Both the position numbers and the translations under genes were made by a program. A stretch of DNA of 64,000 nucleotides from Strigamia acuminata (taxonomy: Eukaryota; Arthropoda; Chilopoda; Geophilomorpha; Linotaeniidae). Numbering within the stretch: position 1 is the stretch's first letter; each line of letters opens with the position of its first letter. The notes beneath the pieces are model-generated. The model did no database searches. It was not told the DNA's origin and was given only the letters and a program-made list of their open reading frames with translations. The stretch spans positions 154,501 through 218,500 of the forward strand of contig CASHSZ010000001.1 of NCBI GenBank assembly GCA_949358305.1. Direction: 5' to 3'. This document shows positions 55,301 through 64,000 of this stretch, piece by piece.

Positions 55301-56727
55301 AGAAAACTGTCAAGTCGAATTGGGTTTACAAACTCAAAGTAAATCCAAACACCGGTGAAAGACGTTTCAAAGCACGGCTCGTAGCCGCTGGATACACGCA
55401 GCGATGGGGAGTAGACTACGACACGACATTTGCACCGGTAATTAGAATCGAAACGCTGAGAATACTCGTAAACGAAGGCGCGAAACGAAAAAGGAAACTA
55501 TCGCAACACGACGTACGATCGGCATACCTCCACGGCAAACTCAAGAATGAAATTTACATGGCACAGCCTGAAGGCTACGAGGACGGGACGAATCTCGTAT
55601 GCAAACTAGAAAAAAGTATCTACGGACTAAAACAGTCAGGGCGGTGCTGGTACGAGAAGCTAACCGAAGTTTTGGCCAAAGTAAAATTTGAACGATCTCC
55701 CGACGACCCATGCTTATTCATCGTGAGACGAGGACATGACTACATGTTTTTGGGAGTTTACGTGGACGACGCCGTCACTTTGGCATCATCGGACCGATTC
55801 GAGAAGGAAGTGATAGACCAGATTAAAAACGACGTAGAATTAATCTCCATGGGCCAACTATCATCCATCTTAGGGATTCAAGTTTACCACGACGACAATG
55901 GAATCCACCTACACCAGTCCGAATATATTCGAAGAGTTTTAGCAAGTTACGGGATGGAAAACTGTAACACCAAGTCGACACCGATGGACCCGCAACTCAA
56001 TTTGGATGAACACGAGGACAGCCCAGAAGTCGACCAGCGCGAATACCAAGAACTGATCGGGAAGTTGATGTATTTGGCAATCAACACACGACCCGACCTC
56101 AGTTTCGCAATGAGCTCGCTGTCCCAATACAGCGCGAAGCCCAAACAGACACACTACCAAGCACTGAAGAGAGTGTTGAAATACCTGCAGAAAACAACCA
56201 ACTACAAATTGTCATACGGATGCGAGGACCGAAGATTGCATGCCTACACGGACGCAAGTTGGGACAGAACGGCAGATTCCAAGTCGTTCTCGGGATTTGT
56301 TGTGCGCGACGGACGGTCGCTAATCCACTGGAGATGCAAAAAACAGGAGATCGTGGCAATGTCAAGCACTGAGAGCGAGTTACACGCCTTATCGGAAGGT
56401 ATCAAGGATGTGCTGTGGACAAAAGAAATAATGATGACCATCACACCAACCACGAAAATGGAAGCAACGACTGTTTATTGCGACAGCTTAAATGCGACGC
56501 AATTACTGAAGCCGGGACCCCAAAAGGCGAGGACCAAGCACTTCAATCGGCGACTAAATTTCGTAAAGAATGACGTCGAAAGTGGTAACATCGACATCAA
56601 ACACATCGCAGGAACCGAGATGTTGGCAGACTTCCTGACAAAACCACTTACAGGACCAACACTAGAAAAAGCCTTGATCGAACTCGGAATCGCCCCAACC
56701 AAGAAAGGCAGACACGAAGAAGAGTAA
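52360..56727 (+). CDS. Copia Gag-Pol polyprotein (copy 2)
   Basis: A single 1455-codon frame without a frameshift. Visible domains: Gag with two CCHC zinc knuckles (about 228-241 and 247-260); a Thr/Asp/Glu-rich repeat linker (about 300-375, TTTDE/VATYTDE units); aspartic protease DSGA at Asp386; integrase zinc-binding HHCC from about His517, catalytic Asp581, Asp644 and Glu680 (D-35-E spacing); reverse transcriptase with YVDD at 1134-1137; RNase H with TDASW (Asp1298) and SSTESE. All catalytic residues are present, so the protein should be functional. Gag-Pol in one frame is usual for Copia elements, where Gag is supplied by splicing or protease cleavage. Confidence 0.97.
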   Translation: MTDSTTKIRNQIELLHDGNYLLWSKRVKAALNERDLWDTAIEETEPKRPVKGDATHDEDEKTWKTWRKSNNAAKGILIGTLNDEQVLRYDDALTAKQLWDDIKKNMEIDTTDLQYECLDELLRLKMTAKETIDQYVNRVEALRTKCASYGGDIKETQAKYAILRGLREEFDATAEGIRANKTTTLQDARKILRSRETQNNIKIEGSTDVAYRADSRKRFEKRADTRKCFNCNKPGHVASECKNPMFCFNCEGSGHKASTCSKPKRERTNSKRGKGTFKRSHKQEGNLCAFEMEESCMYAMTDEIETADKITTTDEVATYTDPITTTDEITTTGEVATYTDEIATTDELTTTDEVATTTDEIASTDEITKNEVATISEETKVLWLVDSGATSHMTRTKEFFDTYERDDRTIGIADKNVRMKSIGIGSIRVTTSKNDKIHRLNNVLHVPEISANLLSVAKIIDTKKSVIFDIKASAVRGPDGRAIIDIRRIGDKFVIDTKILQSHENARKSEEINTTWHQRLGHLAYDTMRKMERDTLVRGLKMDTSENETCESCIKGKLTRKPHKSIGERQSQSIMDLWHVDLVGAITPESLGGSKYIMTVVDDWSRKTMVKVLKTKSETAEKLKNLITMCETETGQRLKRIRSDNGGEFIVGKLEKWFQERGVDHQLTVPYSAASNGVAERQNRTIIEMTRTMLVESGLPYTFWAECMCTTAIIRNSCMTRVHGKTPSEVWDDKKPTVKYFKRFGCVAFVLTKNAGRRKFDPKAEKRIFVGYAQKRRGYRIYNPETRLVSEERNVKFVESELGAPMLRSEDGTAMQPKYADLEIESEIKTSLDEEKGGNTVENGVIIDGSREGNAQDENDEILDGNREENAQDEIQNNEEADPPPPTQQHTPRATTAERQVRNLTERTANEDEMIRQGARRSERIKSRAMANVSEEIDPPRNYNEALQSINSEEWIKAMDEEIASMKKHEVWTTRELPRNKKTVKSNWVYKLKVNPNTGERRFKARLVAAGYTQRWGVDYDTTFAPVIRIETLRILVNEGAKRKRKLSQHDVRSAYLHGKLKNEIYMAQPEGYEDGTNLVCKLEKSIYGLKQSGRCWYEKLTEVLAKVKFERSPDDPCLFIVRRGHDYMFLGVYVDDAVTLASSDRFEKEVIDQIKNDVELISMGQLSSILGIQVYHDDNGIHLHQSEYIRRVLASYGMENCNTKSTPMDPQLNLDEHEDSPEVDQREYQELIGKLMYLAINTRPDLSFAMSSLSQYSAKPKQTHYQALKRVLKYLQKTTNYKLSYGCEDRRLHAYTDASWDRTADSKSFSGFVVRDGRSLIHWRCKKQEIVAMSSTESELHALSEGIKDVLWTKEIMMTITPTTKMEATTVYCDSLNATQLLKPGPQKARTKHFNRRLNFVKNDVESGNIDIKHIAGTEMLADFLTKPLTGPTLEKALIELGIAPTKKGRHEEE

Positions 56728-56755
56728 TCAAGAAAGCAGTGCGTAATGACGGTTC

Positions 56756-56765
56756 AAGAGGAGAA
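56756..56765 (+). promoter_or_regulatory. Copia copy 2 polypurine tract
   Basis: AAGAGGAGAA two bases before the 3' LTR, the expected plus-strand primer. Confidence 0.75.
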
Positions 56766-56767
56766 TT

Positions 56768-56983
56768 TGTTGGACCCCATGTCGCTTGACCGCCATTACG
56801 TCGCGAGAGGGCACTCGGACGTTCCGTGGCAGACGCTGATACGTCCACTAGACGACCCAATTTAACAGCCAATCATGGCCCAGTGTCTACATATTTAACC
56901 TGTGTATTTTCCCAGAATAAAACACTTGTAATTCTTTAACCCTACGATGATGTTGCATTATTTCAACCACACGATTTCCAACA
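56768..56983 (+). repeat. Copia copy 2, 3' LTR
   Basis: 216 bp, matching the 5' LTR. The element ends exactly at the attta duplication. Confidence 0.95.
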
Positions 56984-57090
56984 ATTTATCCAAAATTTAT
57001 CCAAAATTTGACCAAAATTTATCCAAAATTTGACCAAAATTTATCCAAAATTTATCCAAAATTTGACCAAAATTTATCGAAAATTTGATT
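56984..57090. repeat. Remainder of the intron 8 21-bp array, unit C
   Basis: aaaatttatcc / aaaatttgacc units continue from 51870-51987 after the Copia insertion. Variant atccaaaattt units are specific to this copy. Confidence 0.85.
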
Positions 57091-60000
57091 AAAATTTAGG
57101 TTGTGTATTGCTCTTCTCTTCTTCGAACTTGTGTTTGTCTTCCTTGGTTGAGTGTAGTTTCATCAATATTTTGTATTTATTTGTATATTTTGTTTCTTTT
57201 CTCTCAGGTTGTCTCAGGATAAAAGTACAACTTTTGGCAAAACGATCGAGAATTTCATCCAATGCACTTTAGACAGTCAAGAAACGAGTCCTCACATAGT
57301 CATGAGAAACGTAGGATTACAATTAATTAGCAATTTATTAACTGAATTGTAAGCATTTCCTTTTTTTCAAAAGGTCCGTCAGTTCATGAGCGGCATCAAG
57401 AATTATCTAGTCAAGCATGGTGAAGGCCAGTTTGAAATGGTGGTCCAGGTGGAAAGAAGCAAGGTGGCGAATCAGCTGATTAGGAAATTGTGAATTTGAA
57501 TTACTAATTTTGTTTGTTTTGAACAGCTCAAAGCGAACGAGTTCCTCAACCTGGACGCGATCCTCGAAGGAGTTCTTCACAAGATCGTGATCAAACCGCT
57601 GAAGAAACACATTTATCAGTTGTTCGTTAACGAGTACACCAAAAATGGCGATCTCAAACTGCTGTCCGATAACATCAAGTATGCCAGATCGAAAACGCCC
57701 GAAGAATTCGGGGTCAAGGTATGGAAAGAATGAAAAAAAAATATTTGATTTGACACACATTTGATTTTATCTGATTTTGATTGTAGTCTCAGTTCACTCC
57801 ACCCAAGGGATCGGCGATGGACACTGTGCATCATTTTCTACGGCGTTTACAACAAGTTTATTCACCGATGAGGAAACTGGAGAATTTGTTGACCTCCACT
57901 GCCTGCATTTTTAGCAGCGTAAGAATGGATAAATACTAGTAGCCTTGTGTGCGGTATCTACCGCGGTATTTTTTTTTACGACATAATACTGCGGTATCCA
58001 CCAAATACTGCAATAGTGCATCAATATTGAAAATTGCACCAATACCGAATATCACATCAACACCGCGTTGTCAGTCATCGCAAATGTGTTGGTTTTTATA
58101 GTTTTGGTCAATTTTAAGTTTGATTTTTATCGTTTTCTTCTGTTTCAACTTTGATTTTTATCCTTTTGTTCCATTTAAAGTTTGATTTTCATCGTTTTGT
58201 TCCATTTGCTGTATTTGGTGAATACCGTACTGCACTTGCGCAAATAAATTAATGCCATTAATGTCATTAAATCATTCTATTAAATTACCAAAACGAAAGT
58301 GCACGTTCATTACGTTAAATACAAAAAAAATATCATTTAATTAAAAAAGAAATTGTAGTTGTGGACGACGTTATTTAGTTGGTTATTTACATTTGCAATT
58401 TTAATTCTTTCGCAGGTGCAAAACGTGAATGAAAAAGACGAAACTTCGATGGGAGCCGACGGTAAGCGAGAAAAAAATGAAATTGAAATTGTAATAGACC
58501 CGAAATCAATTTTTAGATTATTTGCCGATGTTGATGTACGTGCTCGTCCATTGCGGGATGATTGCGGCCGAAATCGAAGCGGATTACATGTGGGGTCTGC
58601 TGCACCCGTCGCTGCTGACCGGCGAAGGAGGCTACTACTTGACCACGTTGAGCAGCGCGGTGCACGTGCTCAAAAACTTTCAAAAGTGGCACGTGGACAG
58701 GCGTAAAGAGATCAATTCCATCGACAACAAAGAAGTGAATAAGAAGATTGATAAATTTAATTTAATTTAATTTAATTTAATTAAATTTTCTTGTTTTGTA
58801 TCAGAGCGAAAATCAAGGATTTATGAAAATTATGATACCCGACGAAATTAATGGCAGTATCATTTCAAAAACGTTCCCAGTACGGCCTACTATTAGTACA
58901 AAAGAAGTTGGTACGATTGAAATGAAAAATTCTATTGTGTTTTGTCAATTTATTAATTTATTTGCTATTTTAGGGAAAATGATCGCTCACAAATTCAATA
59001 TAACGAATCCTCAGGATTATGGCCTATTCAAATTAGTCAACGGAGAAGGTAAATACTAAATAGAGAGTTTGCGTTACAAAATGTCAAGTTATAATTTTAT
59101 TTTTTGCTTTAGAAACGCTACTCATGGACGCAGAGTGCCCGTATTCGATGCAGATGCAACTGCAAGTGGCCGCTGTGGAATGTGCGTTTGCGTATAAACG
59201 AATCGACGCTAAAATCGCGTGGCCAATTACTAATAAAAAGTCTTGAACGAGTGAGCTGCTGTAATTGAATTTTGTTTAGTTTTTATTTGTATTTTAATTG
59301 TTTTTTCGTTTTTGCTAGCTTTTGGAAAGAACCGACGCAAATTCGTAAATGTTCTCAGCAAGTTTGGCCAGTTTCTTCTTGTTTTATTTTCTCATACATT
59401 GCTGCAACTGTGACGGGACGTTCTTTGTACATATTGCATTGTATTATATTGTGTAAAAGGTTTTTCATTTGTTAAATGCTATACTTTGTTTTATTTTTTA
59501 CTTTTTCTGTGCCTTCGTTTGTTTCTCTCATTCAAGGTGTATATGTTTTTGACATTTTCAAAAAAAGGACTGTAAAATGACGAAAAATTAAAGAAATTAT
59601 TGAAGAGATTTTATATTGTTTGTGTGTTTGATTGGGCTGCTGCAACGACAAATGCCCAAATATTTGGCGTGCTGCAGGGAAGTTCCAAGGAGTACGGAGA
59701 TTCCTGTAACTCTAGACCGACTGCAGTTGAGTTGAAGCGGTGAAAAGTAGCGAACAAATCCGTGTAAATAAGTTTTTCTCACTGCAAAAAAATTAGATTT
59801 TCGTACATAAAATTAAAGAAATTATTGAAATTATTGTTTGTTTAATTAAATGGAATTGTACAAATAAATAGAAAGAATATTTGAAAAATTCAAAATGACG
59901 AAATACGTACAACCTATGAATCAATCCATCTTCGTGAAGCTCGTGATCATGATCGTGAATCGTGAATCGTGAATCGTGATGTATAATAACTCGCAATTGT

Positions 60001-61830
60001 GATCGGCAACGCCCAAAGAAATGTTCTATAATATAATAGTCACATTATTCTGAAGCAATCTTGGTGTGATAAATGTATCCAACATGGCGTCGTGAACAAT
60101 GAACATAGCAAAGCAAAGAATAAGTCGGATCGGGAATCGGGAGCAAGGAGTGAGATTAATGACGTCACTTTCGCTACTCGTTCCATTTTTAACATGCAAT
60201 TGCATGTTAATTGTAAGCCTAGTTATTTGGAGATAGGGAGAAAATAGTATATTATATAACATGTAAGTATAGGTCTGTGTGTATATAAAGGCGAGTGGAT
60301 GAAACAGGACTGTGCCATTTGACATTGTGAGTTGATGCGAGGCGGTCGGGCGAGGCGAGGCGAGGAGCCATTTTTCCTCATTTCCACGTTCGTTTTCATC
60401 TTTTCAACGGACGAATTGGTTTGAATTGGTTTGAATTGGTTTGAATCGTTTGCTTTTCAATATTAATTTGCTTTTTTATGTTATTTTAGGAAATATTTTG
60501 ACGGATGATGTGAGTTTGCACGTGTTCATGGACCGCCTTTGTCTTCGTCCTCGTAAATTTAAATCATTGAAGAATTATTCTTGAATTTCTAGTACTGTAT
60601 CGATTGTTTTGTGGTTTAATAAACGCGATTGTTTGATGATTTCTTGAAGAGTAGATATTATACCGGTATGAAAAATAAAAATTATATTTGGATTGTAAAA
60701 AGTAGTGTTTGTTATTTTTAAAAATATTTGTAAATAAACTAAAAGCTGATCTGTGAATTTCTTCTTCTCTTTTTATATTTTATTTTGGATGATGAATGAT
60801 GATTAAGCCTATTTGTGTTATCTATTGGCGTTAGGAGTGAGAAAGGAGAGGACTTCGTAGAGACGGGACAAGACGAGAGAGACTCTACTCGAATGAATAA
60901 TGTTAAAAAATTTGACATTTGGAGTTTTTAGGGTTTATTTTCTTGAATTTTGGAGTTTTTAGGGTTTATTTTCTTGAATTTTGGAGTTTTTAGGGTTTAT
61001 TTTCTCGAATTTTGGAGTTTTTAGGGTTGATTTTCTCGAATTTTGGAGTTTTTAGGGTTTATTTTCTCGAATTTTGGAGTTTTTAGGGTTTATTTTCTCG
61101 AATTTTGGAGTTTTTGGGGTTTATTTCCTTGAATTTTGGAGTTTTTGGGGTTTATTTCCTTGAATTTTGGAGTTTTTGGGGTTTATTTCCTTGAATTTTG
61201 CGTTTATGCGGTCTGAATTTAAACTGGAATTTGTATTTTGCTCTGTTCTGTGATCGTGAAGAAAGAAAATATTGAGATTTAAAGGGAAAATGTAGCGCAA
61301 AATCCAATGACAATGGAATAAATCATTTCTAGCTGCAATCTTGCAAAATGAACCAATTCTCGAGTAAACAGCTAACATTACGAAAAATCTCGTCCGAAAT
61401 GGCTAAATTGCAAGTTAAATGGCGCAAATGTTGAGAAATCTCGTCCGAAATGGCTAGATTTCAAGTTAAATGGCGCAAATTTGGAGAAATCTCGTCCAAA
61501 ATGGCTAAATTTGCAGTTACAGGGCGCAAATCTTTAGGAATCTCGTCCGAAATGGCTAAATTTTAAGTTAAATGAGGCAAATCTTTAGAAATCTCTTCCG
61601 AAATGGCTAAATTTGAGGAAAAATTGTGCAAATCTTGAGAAATCTAGAGAAATCGTGCAAAATCATGTGCAAAATCTTTCCCAAAATCTCTAGATTAAAA
61701 GGAAAATCGCGGAAATCTTGAGAAATCGGGAAAAAATCTTTTCCTAAATCTTAACAATAAATCTTAAGAAATTGTTCAAAACCCTGAGAAATCTTGAGAA
61801 ATGGTTTAAAAATTTTTTTAAAACAAAATC

Positions 61831-62252
61831 GTAACCTAACATGCCCTAACCTAACGTTTCCTCAACCTAACGTGCCTTTAACCTAACCTAACGTGGTCCT
61901 GCCTTAACCTAACATGCCTTAACCTAGCATGCCCTAACCTAACGTGCCCTTAACCTAACCTAAGGTACCCTAACCTAACCTAACGTGCCCTAACCTAACC
62001 TAACGTGCCCTAACCTAACCTAACGTGCCTTAACCTAACCTAACGTGCCCTAACCTAACCTAACGTGCCCTAACCTAACCTAACGTGCCCTAACCTAACC
62101 TAACGTGCCCTAACCTAACCTAACGTGCCCTAACCTAACATGCCCTTAACCTAACCTAACGTGCCCTTAACCTAACCAAACGTGGTCCTGCCTTAACCTA
62201 ACATGCCTTTAACGTAACCTAAGGTAGTCTTGCCCTTACGTAACGTGCCTTT
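61831..62252. repeat. Telomere-motif minisatellite, unit C
   Basis: Same 20-bp unit and the same copy number as the unit B array, including its variant units. Confidence 0.9.
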
Positions 62253-62846
62253 ATCACAAAACGTATTTTTGATTGTAAGAATGTGATTGCACAATAATTT
62301 TTCTAACTTTGCTCCACATTTGATCCAAGTTTGTCGAATTAATTGTTTACAATCTGTGAAAATTTTTGTTTTCTCAAATTTCATTCTTTATTTTAATTTA
62401 ATTTAAGTTGCACAAAAACTCACTTTCTCTCCTCACTCAATAGTAGAGTTGCTATGGCAACCCCCTAATTTCCTCGCTTTATCGGTTACTTTGAAAACGA
62501 AACGAAAGGAAATGAAAGGAAATGAAATGAAATGAAACGAAATGAAATGAAACGAAATGAAATTAAACGAAACGAAACGAAATGAAATGAAATGAAACGA
62601 AGGATTTCAACTCAGTAAATTTTGTTCACGGTAACTAAACAAATTTTTTTAATTATCCTGAATTGGAGCAAATTTGGACGAAATATTTGTGGTGAACTTC
62701 AAGAAAATTTCAACAAATGTTGAAAATACGTTGCATACTGGTAGGTATTTTCTTTTCTTTTCTTTTCTTTTCTTTTTGTGCGCCGCGCACTACTTGTATT
62801 TGCAACCGACAACAACCCGCCGACTTACATCTTCCACGCGGCCGGC

Positions 62847-62893
62847 GAACGGACCGATGAAGAACGGTCCGCAGCGCCGCCAAAAGCCGCGTT
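62847..62893 (+). other. Duplication junction scar, C/D join
   Basis: Third copy of the exon 7-derived join sequence, same as at 35707 and 44446. Confidence 0.75.
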
Positions 62894-63202
62894 AAAAACT
62901 CAATTTTTATCGGAAATAACAAGAAATGAAGGTAAATAAACAACACACGTCCAATCTTACCACATTTAATCGTGAGTAATAAAACACGCCGGCACGTCAA
63001 GCACCGATTATTAACCATTAATTCCAAGAACATGATCCGGATCACATTGCTAACTCCAACGACCGCCATTTTCGGAAATCAAAATCTCATCGCTGAAACC
63101 TCGAAAATGGCCGCATTTCTTTGATTTTTAGTACTGCTAATTGTATTGTATGTACCCGAGTAGTTATCTCCATCATTCGCGAAAACCTCTACTCTTTTAC
63201 AG

Positions 63203-64000
63203 ATTACTGGCTGTCATCTTTGACCAAATCACCCACGGACAAAACGAGCCCGCAAAACAAACCGTCGAAGTCGAACAACGCCCTATTGAGCTCGCCAGTG
63301 CTTACCACCTTCGGCCAACGGATAACCGTCAGCCCACCATGCACCGTCCCCCCGTCCAAGTCATTTTTCCGCGGTTCCACGACCTCCCTGGTGTCAAACT
63401 CCGACTCCATCGAGTGCGAAACCACCGGACTGCTCGTGAAACCCGCGAATCCGCCGCCGCCGCCGCCCCGCTGGTGCAAACCCGTGACGAACCGGAAAAC
63501 AGAAGCCGACAAAAGCACGCACAACTCGCCGAAACGTCCACAGGCGCTCGTGGAGCCGAAAAACGGCAAAGTGGTGCGCAGGAAGAAGAAATCGACGCAC
63601 TACACGCACTCGAACATCGTCGACTCGCCCCCCGACTACTACCGGAGCAGTTTGGCCGACAAAATCAGCGACTACGAGGACATTTGGGCCACGCCGGGCA
63701 AGCAGGAGACGCGCGGGGCGCCGAAAACCGTCGAATTGGTCACTTTTAAGCCGCCGACGGACAATTCGAGTCCCATGGCGGCGAGGAAACACGAAAACGG
63801 GCACAAGGTCGAAGGAATGTCCACGTCGGACGCCAGTTCGTCGAAAAGCAGCCCGGCGTCGACGCTGAGTTCGTCGCCGTCGTCACAAACGAGTCGGCCG
63901 AGGAACAAACTGGGGCTGACGATCGCCGCCGGAAGCGGCTCGCCGTCCGTGACGAAGAAACATTCCAGTCCGTTCTACGCGGAGCCCGCTGACGCGCTGA
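63203..64000 (+). CDS. Sprint/RIN copy, unit D, exon 7 (runs off the window)
   Basis: Acceptor tttacag| then DYWLSSLTKSPTDK..., same as unit C. At 63576-63590 the uninterrupted sequence gtgcgcaggaagaagaaatc shows the empty site of the unit C Copia insertion. The frame is open to the window end at ...YAEPADAL. The rest of the copy is not visible. Confidence 0.8.

Larger units (their letters stand above)
51988..56983 (+). mobile_element. Copia-type LTR retrotransposon, copy 2, full length
   Basis: 4996 bp with LTRs 51988-52203 and 56768-56983 and a 5-bp duplication attta (51983-51987, 56984-56988). It lies in the plus orientation in intron 8 of unit C, inside the 21-bp tandem repeat. Primer-binding site 52206-52224 and polypurine tract 56756-56765 are present. 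Same size and apparently identical sequence to copy 1, which it faces in inverted orientation. Confidence 0.97.
44802..59246 (+). pseudogene. Sprint/RIN copy, unit C, interrupted by Copia in exon 7
   Basis: Exon 7 is split: 44802-45184 and 50186-51620, with a 4996-bp Copia element between. Read straight through, the frame runs into the LTR after KVVRRK and stops within seven codons. Remaining exons: 51683-51749, 57208-57310, 57374-57463, 57527-57718, 57787-57918, 58416-58461, 58517-58734, 58805-58910, 58974-59048, 59113-59246, all with good splice sites and open frame. If the insertion were absent the copy would be intact (exon 7 of 1818 nt). It is a disabled copy by a very recent event. The 3' part could still be transcribed. 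No SH2 exons. Confidence 0.8.
44493..62846 (+). repeat. Duplication unit C (carrying two Copia insertions)
   Basis: A third same-orientation copy. Without the two 4996-bp elements and their 5-bp TSDs its length would be about 8.4 kb. Exon 8 is 6 nt shorter than in A/B (one of two aagaat repeats lost). Confidence 0.9.
59247..63202 (+). other. Unit C tail and unit D intron 6
   Basis: Appears identical to 40846-44801 at a constant offset of 18401 bp: promoter-like cluster (about 60160-60320), 31-bp minisatellite (60919-61199), 51-bp repeats (from about 61384), telomere-motif minisatellite, GAAATGAAAC tract and junction scar (62847-62893). No gene seen. Confidence 0.65.

Overview
The window is eukaryotic nuclear DNA, most probably from an arthropod. 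The evidence is phase-consistent GT..AG exons separated by long AT-rich introns, a gene with the SH2 + VPS9 + Ras-association layout of Drosophila Sprint / vertebrate RIN1-3 (Rab5-family guanine-nucleotide exchange factors), minisatellites built on the arthropod telomere motif TTAGG, and hAT-, Tc1/mariner- and Copia-type mobile elements. The species cannot be named from the sequence.

Region 1 (1-25.7 kb) is the 5' half of the Sprint/RIN gene on the + strand. A likely first coding exon (403-465) is followed by a 16.8-kb intron, exon 2 (17224-17399), a 6.2-kb intron, exon 3 (23606-23741) and the SH2 exons 4-6 (25071-25672). The introns are mostly minisatellites and short non-autonomous DNA transposons, several with readable terminal inverted repeats and target-site duplications.

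Region 2 (26.1-35.7 kb, unit A) completes this gene: a 1.8-kb GC-rich proline/serine-rich exon 7, the VPS9 exons 8-14 and the RA exons 15-17, with a TGA at 31521-31523. The 17 exons join with matching phases into one 1268-codon frame. A long tail follows, holding a promoter-like CRE/palindrome/TATA cluster, a 31-bp minisatellite, a 51-bp repeat and a TTAGG-like 20-bp minisatellite.

Region 3 (35.7-64 kb) repeats the exon 7-to-tail block: unit B (35.75-44.45 kb, intact frame but no SH2 exons), unit C (44.49-62.85 kb) and the start of unit D (62.89 kb to the window end). Each join carries the same short scar derived from exon 7. Unit C is broken by two full-length 4996-bp Copia retrotransposons in opposite orientation. 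One lies inside coding exon 7 (TSD ggaag) and one in intron 8 (TSD attta). LTRs and the 1455-aa Gag-Pol frames look identical, so both insertions are young; unit D still has the uninterrupted exon 7 site.

Functionally, unit A is read as a complete SH2-VPS9-RA signalling exchange factor. Units B-D are headless tails that might be spliced from the shared SH2 exons, transcribed from the promoter-like tail of the preceding unit, or silent. A false duplication in assembly must be excluded first, because about 6 kb of B/C and C/D keep one constant offset and look identical.
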